A DNA stretch of 53,604 nucleotides from Dietzia massiliensis (GTDB lineage Bacteria; Actinomycetota; Actinomycetes; Mycobacteriales; Mycobacteriaceae). Under the pieces are notes generated by a model that worked only from the letters and a program-made list of their open reading frames with translations, was not told where the DNA came from and searched no databases. The position numbers were made by a program, and so were the translations under genes. The stretch is from contig NZ_JAHBAV010000012.1 in NCBI RefSeq assembly GCF_018390595.1, positions 20,761 to 74,364 on the forward strand, given 5' to 3'. Position 1 is the first letter of the stretch. Each line of letters opens with the position of its first letter. Below are positions 8,551 to 17,774 of the stretch, one piece after another.

Positions 8551-9033
8551 TCACACCCGGCGCAGCTCCGAACGCAGGTGGTGCGTGAGGGGTACGCCGA
8601 CGGCGGCCATCGCGAAGGTCGTCACCATCCGGTCGCCGGCGATCTCTTATCGGCGACGGGTGGTGACGACCTCCTTGGCGGTGGCAGTGCCCACGACGCG
8701 CGAGTCGAACTCCACCACCACGGTGTCGGCCTCGGCGACGACCGTGCCCTCGCACAGTTCGGTCTGCCCGGTGGGCTGGGCGAGGACGAACTCGGCCACG
8801 CCGTCGCGGGGCGCTCGGAGGTACCCCGTCTCGGTGTGCATGGGCGAGCCGTTCGGTGCCCACGTCCGCTGTATGTAGTGGAGGAAGGGCTTCCCGACAT
8901 CCGTGAACGTGAGCTCCTCGGTGTAGGTGAAGTCGTCGATCGTCGGGTACGTTCCCGCGCCGTCGCCCTTCCAGGTGCCGAGAAGTGCCGCCAGGGGCGT
9001 GAGGTTCGGGGCGAGCGTCGATGCAGGGTCCAT
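8551..9033 (-). pseudogene. nitrobindin-like (FABP/THAP4-type) haem-binding protein, interrupted by an in-frame TAA
   Basis: Small beta-barrel family related to M. tuberculosis Rv2717c, which binds haem and reacts with NO species. The frame from ATG 9033 contains the family motif LGTWKGDGAG (about 18-27) but hits TAA at codon 129 (8647-8649) right after VVTTRRR. The same frame stays open for 31 more codons and encodes the expected family C-terminus, including MVTTFAMAAVGVPLTHHL and ending LRRV before TGA at 8551-8553. Full length would be 160 residues, as in relatives. The family normally has an aromatic residue at the stop position, so one substitution (TAC or TAT to TAA) explains it. The truncated product would lack the C-terminal histidine that serves as haem ligand. 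Real nonsense mutation or base-call error. Confidence 0.8.
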
Positions 9034-9040
9034 GGCCGTG

Positions 9041-9046
9041 AGACTA
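9041..9046 (-). promoter_or_regulatory. -10 element of the nitrobindin-like gene
   Basis: TAGTCT on the minus strand lies 7 nt before ATG 9033. The promoter looks intact even though the gene is interrupted. Confidence 0.45.
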
Positions 9047-9117
9047 GGCCACGGCCGGACACGCGGCGATCTCCGCGCCGGGCTGACGCCGCTCGCGGTA
9101 CTCGGGGCGCCTGCTGA

Positions 9118-9645
9118 TCAGCCGTCCCAAACCGGGTTGCCGTCCTCGTCGAGCCGCAGGCCCTCGCTCGGGGTGTGCTCGGTGATCGAGCCCGAGTGCA
9201 TCAGATGACCCACCGGTAGCTCGTGGACGGTCGCCACCACGTCCGCCACGATCCTGCGGTGGCAGCGCCACCACACCGATTCCGAGCACATCACCGCGAC
9301 CCGCCGCTCGCGCGCGTCCGCCACGACGCGGGCGAGGGCCTCGCGGAAGGCGGGGTCGCGGGTCCAGGCGCTGTACGCCCGGAACGCTTCCACGCGCCAC
9401 CACGTGTCGGGCGACCGGCGTCGTTGTTCGGCATTGAGGTGTCGGCGCCCGCCGAGGTCCTCCTCCCAGCGGTAGTCGATGCCGGCCTCGCCGACGATCT
9501 CGGGTACGGCGCCCTTGGCCGCCGCCTCGTTCGCTCGGCTACCGGGGAACCGCCGGATGTCCACGAGGAGCTCGACTCCGGCGCCGCGGAGCAGGCGGGC
9601 GAGTTCGTCGCGGTCGAGTCGGCCGTGTCCGACGGTGAGGAGCAT
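9118..9645 (-). CDS. DUF488 family protein
   Basis: 175-residue cytoplasmic protein of unknown biochemical role. It begins MLLTVGHGRLDRDELARLL and has VDIRRFPGSR, followed by the conserved pattern VAVMCSESVWWRCHRRIVADV, in which the C-(x)-E and C-H-R residues are the family hallmark and may bind a nucleic acid or metal. The ATG overlaps the stop codon of the upstream DUF808 gene (ATGA on the minus strand), so the two are co-translated. Confidence 0.88.
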   Translation of the reverse strand: MLLTVGHGRLDRDELARLLRGAGVELLVDIRRFPGSRANEAAAKGAVPEIVGEAGIDYRWEEDLGGRRHLNAEQRRRSPDTWWRVEAFRAYSAWTRDPAFREALARVVADARERRVAVMCSESVWWRCHRRIVADVVATVHELPVGHLMHSGSITEHTPSEGLRLDEDGNPVWDG

Positions 9646-10661
9646 CAGCGATCGGCCTCCCGTCCCGTCCCCTCGGTCGCCCGCGGGTCGCCGCCGCCCG
9701 CAACGCCGCCGCCGCGAGCCGCATCGCCGTGTTCGTCATCGGATCCCCGCCGCGGGATCAGGTGCATGACCGCGACGATCACCGCGCCCACGGCGAGTCC
9801 GAACACGAGGGCGCACGCCGTGTCGACCAGCCATCCGAGCACGGCGCCCACACCGGCGACGCCGGCCGCTGGCTCCGCAAGGACGTGCACGAGGTGGTAC
9901 GGCGCGGTCACGCCGAGCTCGTCGAGGCCCACGAGGAGGATGTGACCGCCGACCCACAGCATCGCGAGCATGCCGACGAACGAGATCACCTCGAGGACGG
10001 TCGGCATCGCCTTGACCAAGCCGCGGCCGAACCGCTGGACCCCCGGGGAGTCCTTACCCGCGAGGTGCAGCCCGACGTCGTCCATCTTCACGATCACCGC
10101 GACGACGCCGTAGACGAGCGCGGTGATCCCCAGGCCCACCACGACGAGGATGATCGCGCGCGACCAGAACGACTCGGAGGCGACTTCGTTGAGGGCGATC
10201 ACCATGATCTCGGCGCTGAGGATAAAATCGGTGGTCACCGCGCTGCGCACCATCCGCGCCTCGGCCTCGGGGCCCTTCTCCACGACGGGCGCGGTCTCCT
10301 CGTGGTGACCCGAGACGCGCTCCCACACCTTCTCGGCGCCCTCGAAGCAGAGGTAGAGGCCGCCGAGCATGAGGATCGGGGTGAGGAGCCACGGGACGAA
10401 CTGGCTGAGCAGGAGCGCGAAGACGATGATGATCGCCTTGTTGCCCAGCGATCCGAGCGCGATCTTCCGGATGATGGGCAGTTCGCGGGACGGATCGACG
10501 TCGCGCACGTACTGGGGCGTGACGGCGGTGTCGTCGACCACCACGCCCGCGGCCTTGACGCTGGCCCGACCCGCGGCGGCCGCGACGTCGTCGGCACTGG
10601 CGGCGGCCATGCGTGCGAGTACAGCGACGTCGTCGAGCAGGGCGGCGAGTCCACCGGCCAT
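9645..10661 (-). CDS. DUF808 (YedI-like) inner-membrane protein
   Basis: 338-residue multi-pass membrane protein of unknown function. The N-terminal part MAGGLAALLDDVAVLARMAAAS and V-D-D-T-A-V-T-P-Q-Y-V is characteristic of DUF808. Membrane segments follow at about 75-100, 165-200 and 230-310, and the protein ends in a polar tail rich in Gly, Asp and Glu. ATG 10661 is preceded by GAGG at a 6-nt spacing; an ATG four codons further upstream lacks this. It forms a two-gene operon with DUF488. The 136-nt stretch upstream to the next gene holds no other coding signal. Confidence 0.85.
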   Translation of the reverse strand: MAGGLAALLDDVAVLARMAAASADDVAAAAGRASVKAAGVVVDDTAVTPQYVRDVDPSRELPIIRKIALGSLGNKAIIIVFALLLSQFVPWLLTPILMLGGLYLCFEGAEKVWERVSGHHEETAPVVEKGPEAEARMVRSAVTTDFILSAEIMVIALNEVASESFWSRAIILVVVGLGITALVYGVVAVIVKMDDVGLHLAGKDSPGVQRFGRGLVKAMPTVLEVISFVGMLAMLWVGGHILLVGLDELGVTAPYHLVHVLAEPAAGVAGVGAVLGWLVDTACALVFGLAVGAVIVAVMHLIPRRGSDDEHGDAARGGGVAGGGDPRATEGTGREADR

Positions 10662-10797
10662 GGAAGACCTCATTTCTGGCGGGCGGGCGCGGCCCGGTGA
10701 TCGGGTGCGGCCCCGCGGACGGGTGATCCGACCGTGCCGGATCGCGTGGCCACAGCGTATCGCCGGGGCGGCGCCCGCGCCGCCGCAGACCCGGCGC

Positions 10798-11673
10798 TCA
10801 GTCCAGGGCGTCGAGGACCCAGCGCAGCGTGGACACGCCGGTGCGTCCCGCCGCCAGGCCCAGGTCGCGGGAACCGAGCGGCCCCGCGGGCAGCTCCAGC
10901 ATCGCGCGCGCCCAGCCGGGCAGCGCCGCGACGGCGCCCGCCCGCAGGAGCGCGTACGCGGGCTTGTCGGTCCACGCCGTCGGCGGACCGTCGAGGAGGA
11001 AGCGGCGGGCGTCGAGCGCGGCGGGGGAGGCCTCCAGCTCGGGACGGTAGGACTCGAGGGCGTCCTCGAGCTCACGAACGGTCAGGGGTACGTCCCTCGC
11101 GCCGAGCATGAGGCCGGTCCGCGCGGCCTGGCGCACGTAGTCGTCCCGATCGGAGGCGAACAGCTTCTCGCGCCCGTAGAGGCGGTGGCACTCGAGGAAG
11201 CTCCAGATCTCGGCCACGTGCACCCAACGCAGCAGGTGGGGGTCGCGGGCGTCGTAGGGGCGTCCGCGGTGGTCGGTGCCCACGACCGTCCGGTGCGCGC
11301 CGTTGATGGCGCGGATGAGGGCGGAGGCGTCGGGGATGGTCCCGAAGGTGGTGGTCGCGATGAACTGCGAGGTGCGCTGCAGGCGGCCCCACGGGTCACC
11401 GCGGTAGTCGCTGTGGTCGGCGACCCCGGCCATGGCACCGGGGTGCAGGGATTGCAGCAGGAGCGCGGTCAGTCCGGCGGCGAACATCGAGGCGTCCCCG
11501 TTGACGCGGCAGATGGCGTCGTCGGGCGAGTTCCACCGTTCGCCCTCGGACAGCCAGATCTGGTGCCGGCGGGCGTCGGCGTCGTCGCCGGCGATCCTCG
11601 AGCGGACCACCAGGCCCACCCTGCGGCGGGCGCCGGTCAGGGCGCGGGACCCGGTCATCGTCACCGTGGTCAT
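10798..11673 (-). CDS. oxygenase MpaB family protein (DUF2236)
   Basis: 291-residue member of the family that includes latex-clearing protein and MpaB-type oxygenases, probably a haem protein. Visible hallmarks are a D-A-S-M-F-A-A-G-L-T-A-L-L-L-Q-S-L-H-P segment and the following G-x-x-D-H-S-D-Y-R-x-D-P-W-G-R-L-Q-R-T, then WVHVAEIWSFL and the C-terminal helices. ATG 11673 has an AAGGTGG ribosome binding site 8 nt upstream; an ATG 21 codons earlier is possible but has none. No signal peptide. It is divergent from a CPBP protease gene. The substrate is unknown. Confidence 0.8.
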   Translation of the reverse strand: MTTVTMTGSRALTGARRRVGLVVRSRIAGDDADARRHQIWLSEGERWNSPDDAICRVNGDASMFAAGLTALLLQSLHPGAMAGVADHSDYRGDPWGRLQRTSQFIATTTFGTIPDASALIRAINGAHRTVVGTDHRGRPYDARDPHLLRWVHVAEIWSFLECHRLYGREKLFASDRDDYVRQAARTGLMLGARDVPLTVRELEDALESYRPELEASPAALDARRFLLDGPPTAWTDKPAYALLRAGAVAALPGWARAMLELPAGPLGSRDLGLAAGRTGVSTLRWVLDALD

Positions 11674-11762
11674 GGCGGACACCACCTTGTGCCGGAGCGG
11701 TCGTCGAGGGACGAGAGCCGTTGTGCGCGTCACCATACCCCCGGTACGGACCCGGCGCGAGG

Positions 11763-11768
11763 TATCGT
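11763..11768 (+). promoter_or_regulatory. -10 element for leaderless CPBP protease transcript
   Basis: TATCGT is 7 nt upstream of ATG 11776 with no ribosome binding site in between. Confidence 0.5.
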
Positions 11769-11775
11769 CGGGACG

Positions 11776-12513
11776 ATGTCACCGCACGACCGCGTCCTGT
11801 TCGACCGCTCTCGCCTCCGGGGGGTGGTCGGGGTCGTCGGGGTCCTGGGGACGTTGGTGGCCATCAACCTCACCGCGAATCTGGCGCAACTGCCGTACCG
11901 CGAGTGGATCGTGCCGCTGGCCGTGCTCATGATGGTCGTGGTGGTCAAGGCCCGCGGCATGCACTGGGCCGAATTGGGCCTGTCCGTGCGCCACATGCCG
12001 CGCGGACTGGCGTACGGCCTCGCCGCGACCGTGGCGGTGGCAGTGGTGGTGACGGCCGGGTGCCTCATCCCGGCGACCAGCCCGTTCTTCCTCTCCGAGC
12101 GCTACTCGGACCTGCGGATGGCGGTGTTCTCCGCGCTCGTGCTCATCCCGTTGATGACCGTCCTGCCCGAGGAGTTCGCGTTCCGGGGCGTCCTGCAGGG
12201 TGCCCTCGAGCGCACCTTCGGGACCACCGGGGTCTTCGTGATTGGCTCGTTGGCGTTCGGTCTGTGGCACGTCACGTCGTCGCTGGGTCTGACGGCCGGC
12301 AACGCCGGGCTGGCGGAGGTCCTGGGGACCGGCCTGGTCGGTCAGCTGGCCGGGATCGGCCTGGCGGTGGCCGCGACGTCCGTGGCGGGCGCGGGGTTCA
12401 TCTGGATCCGCCGCCGCAGCCGGAGCCTGCTGGCACCGATCGGCCTGCACTGGGCGTTCAACGCCGTCGGCGCGCTGGCCGCGGCGCTCACGTGGCGCGC
12501 ACTGGCCGGCTGA
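11776..12513 (+). CDS. CPBP family intramembrane metalloprotease
   Basis: 245-residue membrane protein of the CAAX/Abi (CPBP) group with about seven hydrophobic segments. The catalytic pattern is complete: EEFAFRG (E-E-x-x-x-R), a histidine in FGLWHVTS and another in GLHWAFNA near the C-terminus. Bacterial relatives process peptides or confer immunity to bacteriocins, but the target here is unknown. Its last 26 bp overlap tail to tail with the exporter gene on the other strand. It lies divergent from the MpaB-like gene with ~100 nt between starts. Confidence 0.88.
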   Translation: MSPHDRVLFDRSRLRGVVGVVGVLGTLVAINLTANLAQLPYREWIVPLAVLMMVVVVKARGMHWAELGLSVRHMPRGLAYGLAATVAVAVVVTAGCLIPATSPFFLSERYSDLRMAVFSALVLIPLMTVLPEEFAFRGVLQGALERTFGTTGVFVIGSLAFGLWHVTSSLGLTAGNAGLAEVLGTGLVGQLAGIGLAVAATSVAGAGFIWIRRRSRSLLAPIGLHWAFNAVGALAAALTWRALAG

Positions 12514-13723
12514 GGACCAGCCACGCGGCCACGACCGCGATCGTCGCGCAGGTGCCCATGACCGCGAGCATGGGGACGGCCGAGTGCGGTCCGGCGAGGC
12601 CGGTGAGCGGCGAGACCAGCGCGGCCAGGCTGAACTGTGCGGCGCCGAGCAGCGCGGACCCGGCGCCGGAGTTGCCGCGGGTGGCCTGCATGGCCAGGGC
12701 CACCGCGTTGGGCAGGACCGTGCCGATCGACAGCGTGAGCAGGATGAACCCGACCGTGACCGGCGCCAGTGCGAGGGTGCCGGCGGGGGAGAGGGCGACG
12801 ACGACGACGAGGAACACGATCGCCACGACCATGCCCGTCACCCCGGTGCCCATGAGCTTCTCCGGTGCGAACCTGCCCACCAGCCGCGCACCCGCGAGGT
12901 TCGACACGAGGATGCCCAGTGCGTTGACGGTGAAGGCGATCGCGTAGGCGGTGGGCGACAGGCCCACCATGTCCTGGAAGATGAACGGGCTGGCCGAGAT
13001 GTAGGCGAACAGGACGCCGAAGGTGAACACGAACACCGACACCCGGGCGGCGAACGCCCCGTGCGTGGCCACGGCCCGCATGCCGGAGAGGGTCGCGCGC
13101 ACGCCGCCGGCGCGACGGTCCGCGGCCGGTAGTGACTCGGGCACGGCCACGGCCACGCCGACGGCCGTGACGGCGGCCAGTGCGGCGAGCAACCAGAACA
13201 CGCCCCTCCACCCACCGAAGGGCACCACCGCGCCGCCGACGAGCGGGGCGATCACCGGGGCGACGGACTGGATGGCCATGAGCGTGGCGAACGCCTTGGC
13301 CACCCCGGCGCCCCGGCCCACGTCGACGACCACGGCCTTGGCCAGCACGACGCCGGCGGCGCCGAAGAATCCCTGGGCCACCCGCCCGGCCAGCAGCACC
13401 CAGATCGTGGGGGCGAGGGCGCAGACGACGGCCGCGAGCGCGGTCCCGATCGCGCCCGCCAGGAGGAGGGTCCGACGGCCCGTCCGGTCCGAGAGCGGGC
13501 CGATCACCAGCTGGCCCAGCGCCAGCGACACCATGAACGCCGTGAGTGTGAGCTGCGCGGTCGAGGCGGTGACCCCGAACTCGTCGACGATCAGCGGCAG
13601 CGCCGGCAGGTAGGTGTCGGTGGCGAAGGGGCCGATCGCCCCGGTCAGTGCCAACGCGACGAGCATCGTGGCCGGGACGGCACCGGCGGTCGGAGGCGGT
13701 GTCGGGGAGGGGGTCGGCGTCAC
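12488..13723 (-). CDS. Bcr/CflA-type MFS drug exporter
   Basis: 411-residue major facilitator with twelve predicted membrane helices, likely a proton-coupled exporter of small drugs. The N-terminus reads GPFATDTYLPALPLIVDEFGVT, close to the Bcr/CflA pattern. The motif A loop is present as GPLSDRTGRR, and the motif C-like region lies in ALMAIQSVAPVIAPLVGGAVV. GTG 13723 has TATCGT 6 nt upstream and no ribosome binding site, so a leaderless message is likely. No regulator is adjacent. Confidence 0.9.
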   Translation of the reverse strand: MTPTPSPTPPPTAGAVPATMLVALALTGAIGPFATDTYLPALPLIVDEFGVTASTAQLTLTAFMVSLALGQLVIGPLSDRTGRRTLLLAGAIGTALAAVVCALAPTIWVLLAGRVAQGFFGAAGVVLAKAVVVDVGRGAGVAKAFATLMAIQSVAPVIAPLVGGAVVPFGGWRGVFWLLAALAAVTAVGVAVAVPESLPAADRRAGGVRATLSGMRAVATHGAFAARVSVFVFTFGVLFAYISASPFIFQDMVGLSPTAYAIAFTVNALGILVSNLAGARLVGRFAPEKLMGTGVTGMVVAIVFLVVVVALSPAGTLALAPVTVGFILLTLSIGTVLPNAVALAMQATRGNSGAGSALLGAAQFSLAALVSPLTGLAGPHSAVPMLAVMGTCATIAVVAAWLVLSRPVRAT

Positions 13724-13729
13724 GACTGG

Positions 13730-13735
13730 ACGATA
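13730..13735 (-). promoter_or_regulatory. -10 element for leaderless exporter transcript
   Basis: TATCGT on the minus strand, 6 nt before GTG 13723; it supports that GTG as the start. Confidence 0.5.
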
Positions 13736-13765
13736 TCGCCGCCGTGACCGCCCGGCCCGGCCGGG

Positions 13766-14287
13766 TCAGTCGGTCTCGACCTCGGCGACCCCGTCGAGGT
13801 AGGTGATGACGCCGCCCTCGAACGTGGAGATCCAGCCGCCGTCGGTTGTGGCCTCGTCTGCCGTGGGGAAGCCGAGATCGCCCGCCGGGCCGCCCGCCTC
13901 GCGGTAGGCGGCGAGGATCTCGCCCTGGACGACGAACGGGCGACCCTGCGGAGTCAGGACGATCGCGCCCCGCTCGAAGTCGACGACCGAACCACCCTCC
14001 ACCTCCGTCGCGGGCCCCGTCACCCGGCCGAGCGTGCCCTGCTCGCCGCCGAGTTCCTCCCAGCGCTGGGCCACCGTCGCCGGGATGTCGACCGGGGAGC
14101 CGGCGGGCCCGGGTACGGGGGTCGAGCTCGTCGTCGTCGCCGTCTCCGCCGTCGTCACCGCGGTCGGTGACACCGGCGCGGCGGGGTCCCCCGGGGTGGG
14201 GCCGTCGTCGGACGAACAGGCCACCAGGCCGGCACCGGCGACCACCGCCAGGGCGAGAGGGGCGAGGACACGCGTGATCCTGTCCAT
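13766..14287 (-). CDS. LGFP-repeat lipoprotein
   Basis: 173-residue exported lipoprotein. The signal peptide ends in a lipobox LVAC with C24 as lipidation site, followed by an Asp/Pro/Thr-rich linker to about residue 65. The remainder consists of LGFP-type repeats: RWEELGGEQGTLGRVT, then FERGAIVLTPQGRPFVVQGEIL, AGGPAGDLGFPTADE and FEGGVITYLDG. In Corynebacteriales such repeats occur in mycolyl-transferase-associated and wall-anchored proteins, where they are thought to bind the cell wall. TAGGAT lies 7 nt before the ATG. Confidence 0.85.
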   Translation of the reverse strand: MDRITRVLAPLALAVVAGAGLVACSSDDGPTPGDPAAPVSPTAVTTAETATTTSSTPVPGPAGSPVDIPATVAQRWEELGGEQGTLGRVTGPATEVEGGSVVDFERGAIVLTPQGRPFVVQGEILAAYREAGGPAGDLGFPTADEATTDGGWISTFEGGVITYLDGVAEVETD

Positions 14288-14294
14288 GGCACCG

Positions 14295-14300
14295 ATCCTA
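14295..14300 (-). promoter_or_regulatory. -10 element for leaderless LGFP lipoprotein transcript
   Basis: TAGGAT on the minus strand, 7 nt before ATG 14287. Confidence 0.5.
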
Positions 14301-14428
14301 GTCGCCGGGTGCCACGGTGGGACCGTGGCCGAATCGCAACGCCGGTCCTCTTCCCGGCGACGCGCCCGGGGCGGAGACTGGGAGCCGACGCCGCCCGCCG
14401 CCGGCGGCCCGGTCGTGAGGAGCCCGTG

Positions 14429-14908
14429 ATGGCCGAGATGAGCACCTGCCTGTGGTTCGCCACGGAAGCGCGGGAGGCCGCCGAGTTCTACTGCTCGATC
14501 TTCCCCGACTCGCGGGTGCGCGCGGTCGACACGTCGCCGATCGACACGCCGGGGCCACAGGCCGGCGACGTTCTGACCGTCGAGTTCGAGCTCGACGGGC
14601 GGCTGTTCGTCGCGCTCAACGGCGGGACCCCGCCCGAGTACACGGACGCGGTGTCCCTCGAGATTCGGTGCGACACCCAGAAGGAGCTGGACCACTACTG
14701 GGACCGCCTCCTCGCCGGCGGCGGTCGGGAGGTGCAGTGCGGCTGGCTCATCGACCGATACGGGGTCCGGTGGCAGGTCGCCCCGCGGATGCTCTACGAC
14801 CTGGCCCGGGGCGACGACCCCGAGGCAGCGCGACGCGCGTTCACCGCCATGATGAGCATGGTCAAGCTCGACGTCGCCACGCTCGAGGCCGCCGCCCGCG
14901 GGGACTGA
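14429..14908 (+). CDS. VOC family protein (PhnB-like, old 3-demethylubiquinone methyltransferase label)
   Basis: 159-residue glyoxalase-fold protein. It begins with STCLWFATEAREAAEFYCSIFPDSRV, the standard opening of PhnB-like VOC proteins, and has the second-half signature CDTQKELDHYWDRLLAGG followed by CGWLIDRYGVRWQV. The older annotation as a ubiquinone methyltransferase is unlikely because the fold lacks an S-adenosylmethionine site. ATG 14429 is preceded by GAGGAG. It converges closely on the fumarase gene (29 nt). Substrate unknown. Confidence 0.87.
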   Translation: MAEMSTCLWFATEAREAAEFYCSIFPDSRVRAVDTSPIDTPGPQAGDVLTVEFELDGRLFVALNGGTPPEYTDAVSLEIRCDTQKELDHYWDRLLAGGGREVQCGWLIDRYGVRWQVAPRMLYDLARGDDPEAARRAFTAMMSMVKLDVATLEAAARGD

Positions 14909-14937
14909 GCCCCGCGGACGACGGCCGGGAGGACGGA

Positions 14938-16635
<1,698 letters not shown>

Positions 16636-16698
16636 CGACGGCTCCTGGGTCTGCAGGTGGATGATCTGCGCCCCAGGATAGTTGCCGGATCATGCTGG

Positions 16699-17265
16699 TC
16701 AGAATCGGGTGTGGATCAAGGGCACGAACCGATATCCGCCGTGCTCGCTGAGCTCGAGATCGCCGCCCGATCGCCGCACCCGGTGCATCCGGTTCGCCCA
16801 CGGCGCGACCATGATCCCGTTCTCGCCGAGTTGGGCGACGAGGTCGCGGGGGAGGTCGTCGGCCATCGCGGAGACGAGGATCCGGTCGAACGGCGCGAGG
16901 CCCGGAAGGCCCAGGACGCCCGGTTCGGCGTGGTGGACGTGGACCCAAGGTTGATCGATCGCCTCGCGGGAGCGTTCCACGAGCTCCGGGACGAGTTCGA
17001 CGGCGTGGACCTCCGACTCGGGCCCGCCGAGCTCGCCGAGGATCGCGGAGGTCCATCCGCTGCCGGACCCCACGTCGAGCACCCGCATACCGGGGAACGG
17101 CTCGAGGAGGGTCAACATGTCCGCCACGGTGGACGGTTGCGAGTTGGTCTGCCCGTACCCGATCGGCAGCGGAGCGTCGAGGGCGTGGTCTCCGACGACC
17201 TCCGGCGGGAGGAAGCGGCGGCGGTCCTGCGCGCGCATCGCGTCCGCGATGTCCGGCACGCTCAC
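16699..17265 (-). CDS. pcm: protein-L-isoaspartate O-methyltransferase family protein
   Basis: 188-residue S-adenosylmethionine-dependent methyltransferase that would repair isoaspartyl damage. It starts with the family pattern DRRRFLPPEVVGDHALDAPLPIGYGQTNSQPSTVADM (in pieces, R-R-x-F-L-P and G-Y-G-Q-T-x-S-Q-P), followed by motif I VLDVGSGSGWTSAIL and AVELVPELVE. It lacks the C-terminal extension of longer homologues. GTG 17265 has GGGAGG just upstream. The gene lies 37 nt after the DUF5709 gene and probably shares its transcript. Confidence 0.88.
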   Translation of the reverse strand: MSVPDIADAMRAQDRRRFLPPEVVGDHALDAPLPIGYGQTNSQPSTVADMLTLLEPFPGMRVLDVGSGSGWTSAILGELGGPESEVHAVELVPELVERSREAIDQPWVHVHHAEPGVLGLPGLAPFDRILVSAMADDLPRDLVAQLGENGIMVAPWANRMHRVRRSGGDLELSEHGGYRFVPLIHTRF

Positions 17266-17302
17266 GGCGACACCTCCCTCCCGCCGGGGTCGGTCGCGTC
17301 TA

Positions 17303-17599
17303 TCAGGCCTCGCCGAGGACCCGGGTCTCGCCGTCCGGGTCGAGCTCGTCGATCTCGTCGCGGGGCTCGGGGGAGACCCCCTCGTCTTCCGGCTCCGGGC
17401 TGTCGACGTCCGGACGCTCGGCCGCGAGCTTGTCGTCGAGGTCGTGGTTCTCCTCGATCGGCTTCCACGTCTCCGGCGCGTCGACGGTCAGGTCCTCGTT
17501 GTCGTTGGTGATGACGTCGGCGTCGAGGCCCTCGCTGCCGTCCAGCGTGTTCTCGTCGTAGTCACCGTCGGTGTCCTGGTCGTACTGTCGTTCGGTCAT
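17303..17599 (-). CDS. DUF5709 small acidic protein
   Basis: 98-residue, very acidic, probably disordered cytoplasmic protein (MTERQYDQDTDGDYDENTLD and many Glu-Pro-Asp segments). The conserved core of the actinobacterial DUF5709 family is recognisable around DAPETWKPIEENHDLDDKLAAE as W-K-P followed by D-D-K-L-A-E-E-like. Function unknown. Its ATG has a GACAAT hexamer 7 nt upstream, a weaker variant of the leaderless pattern. It is followed by the methyltransferase gene. Confidence 0.7.
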   Translation of the reverse strand: MTERQYDQDTDGDYDENTLDGSEGLDADVITNDNEDLTVDAPETWKPIEENHDLDDKLAAERPDVDSPEPEDEGVSPEPRDEIDELDPDGETRVLGEA

Positions 17600-17606
17600 G
17601 CCCCCG

Positions 17607-17612
17607 ATTGTC
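17607..17612 (-). promoter_or_regulatory. possible -10 element of the DUF5709 gene
   Basis: GACAAT on the minus strand, 7 nt before ATG 17599; the first base departs from TANNNT. Confidence 0.3.
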
Positions 17613-17689
17613 CTGAATCCGGGGCGTTCCCGCATCCGGTCCTCCGTCCCCCCCCCGGGACGACGTCAGCAGTGCGCGAGCCGTGGTAG

Positions 17690-17708
17690 TGAGGCAAGCC
17701 ATACTTAA
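17690..17708. promoter_or_regulatory. IdeR/DtxR-like iron box 1
   Basis: The 19-mer beginning TGAGGCAAGCC agrees at 15 of 19 positions with the mycobacterial IdeR pattern TTAGGCAAGCCTAACCTAA as I know it. It lies 66 nt upstream of the siderophore-transporter start codon. Confidence 0.55.
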
Positions 17709-17734
17709 GACTTGCCTATCGGCCACGGGGGTGG

Positions 17735-17753
17735 TTAAGGTGAGCCTAACCTT
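17735..17753. promoter_or_regulatory. IdeR/DtxR iron box 2
   Basis: TTAAGGTGAGCCTAACCTT carries the symmetric arms AAGGT (17737-17741) and ACCTT (17749-17753) and closely matches the DtxR/IdeR consensus. It ends 21 nt before the ATG of the binding protein and overlaps a possible -10 (TAACCT, 17747-17752), so iron-loaded repressor would block transcription. Confidence 0.75.
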
Positions 17754-17774
17754 CCGAACTAGCCCAGGAGTGAA

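Noticed and set aside
17649..17656. Run of eight Cs upstream of the iron boxes
   Set aside because: It lies outside coding sequence and outside the IdeR boxes and is not between a ribosome binding site and a start, so no functional reading is supported.
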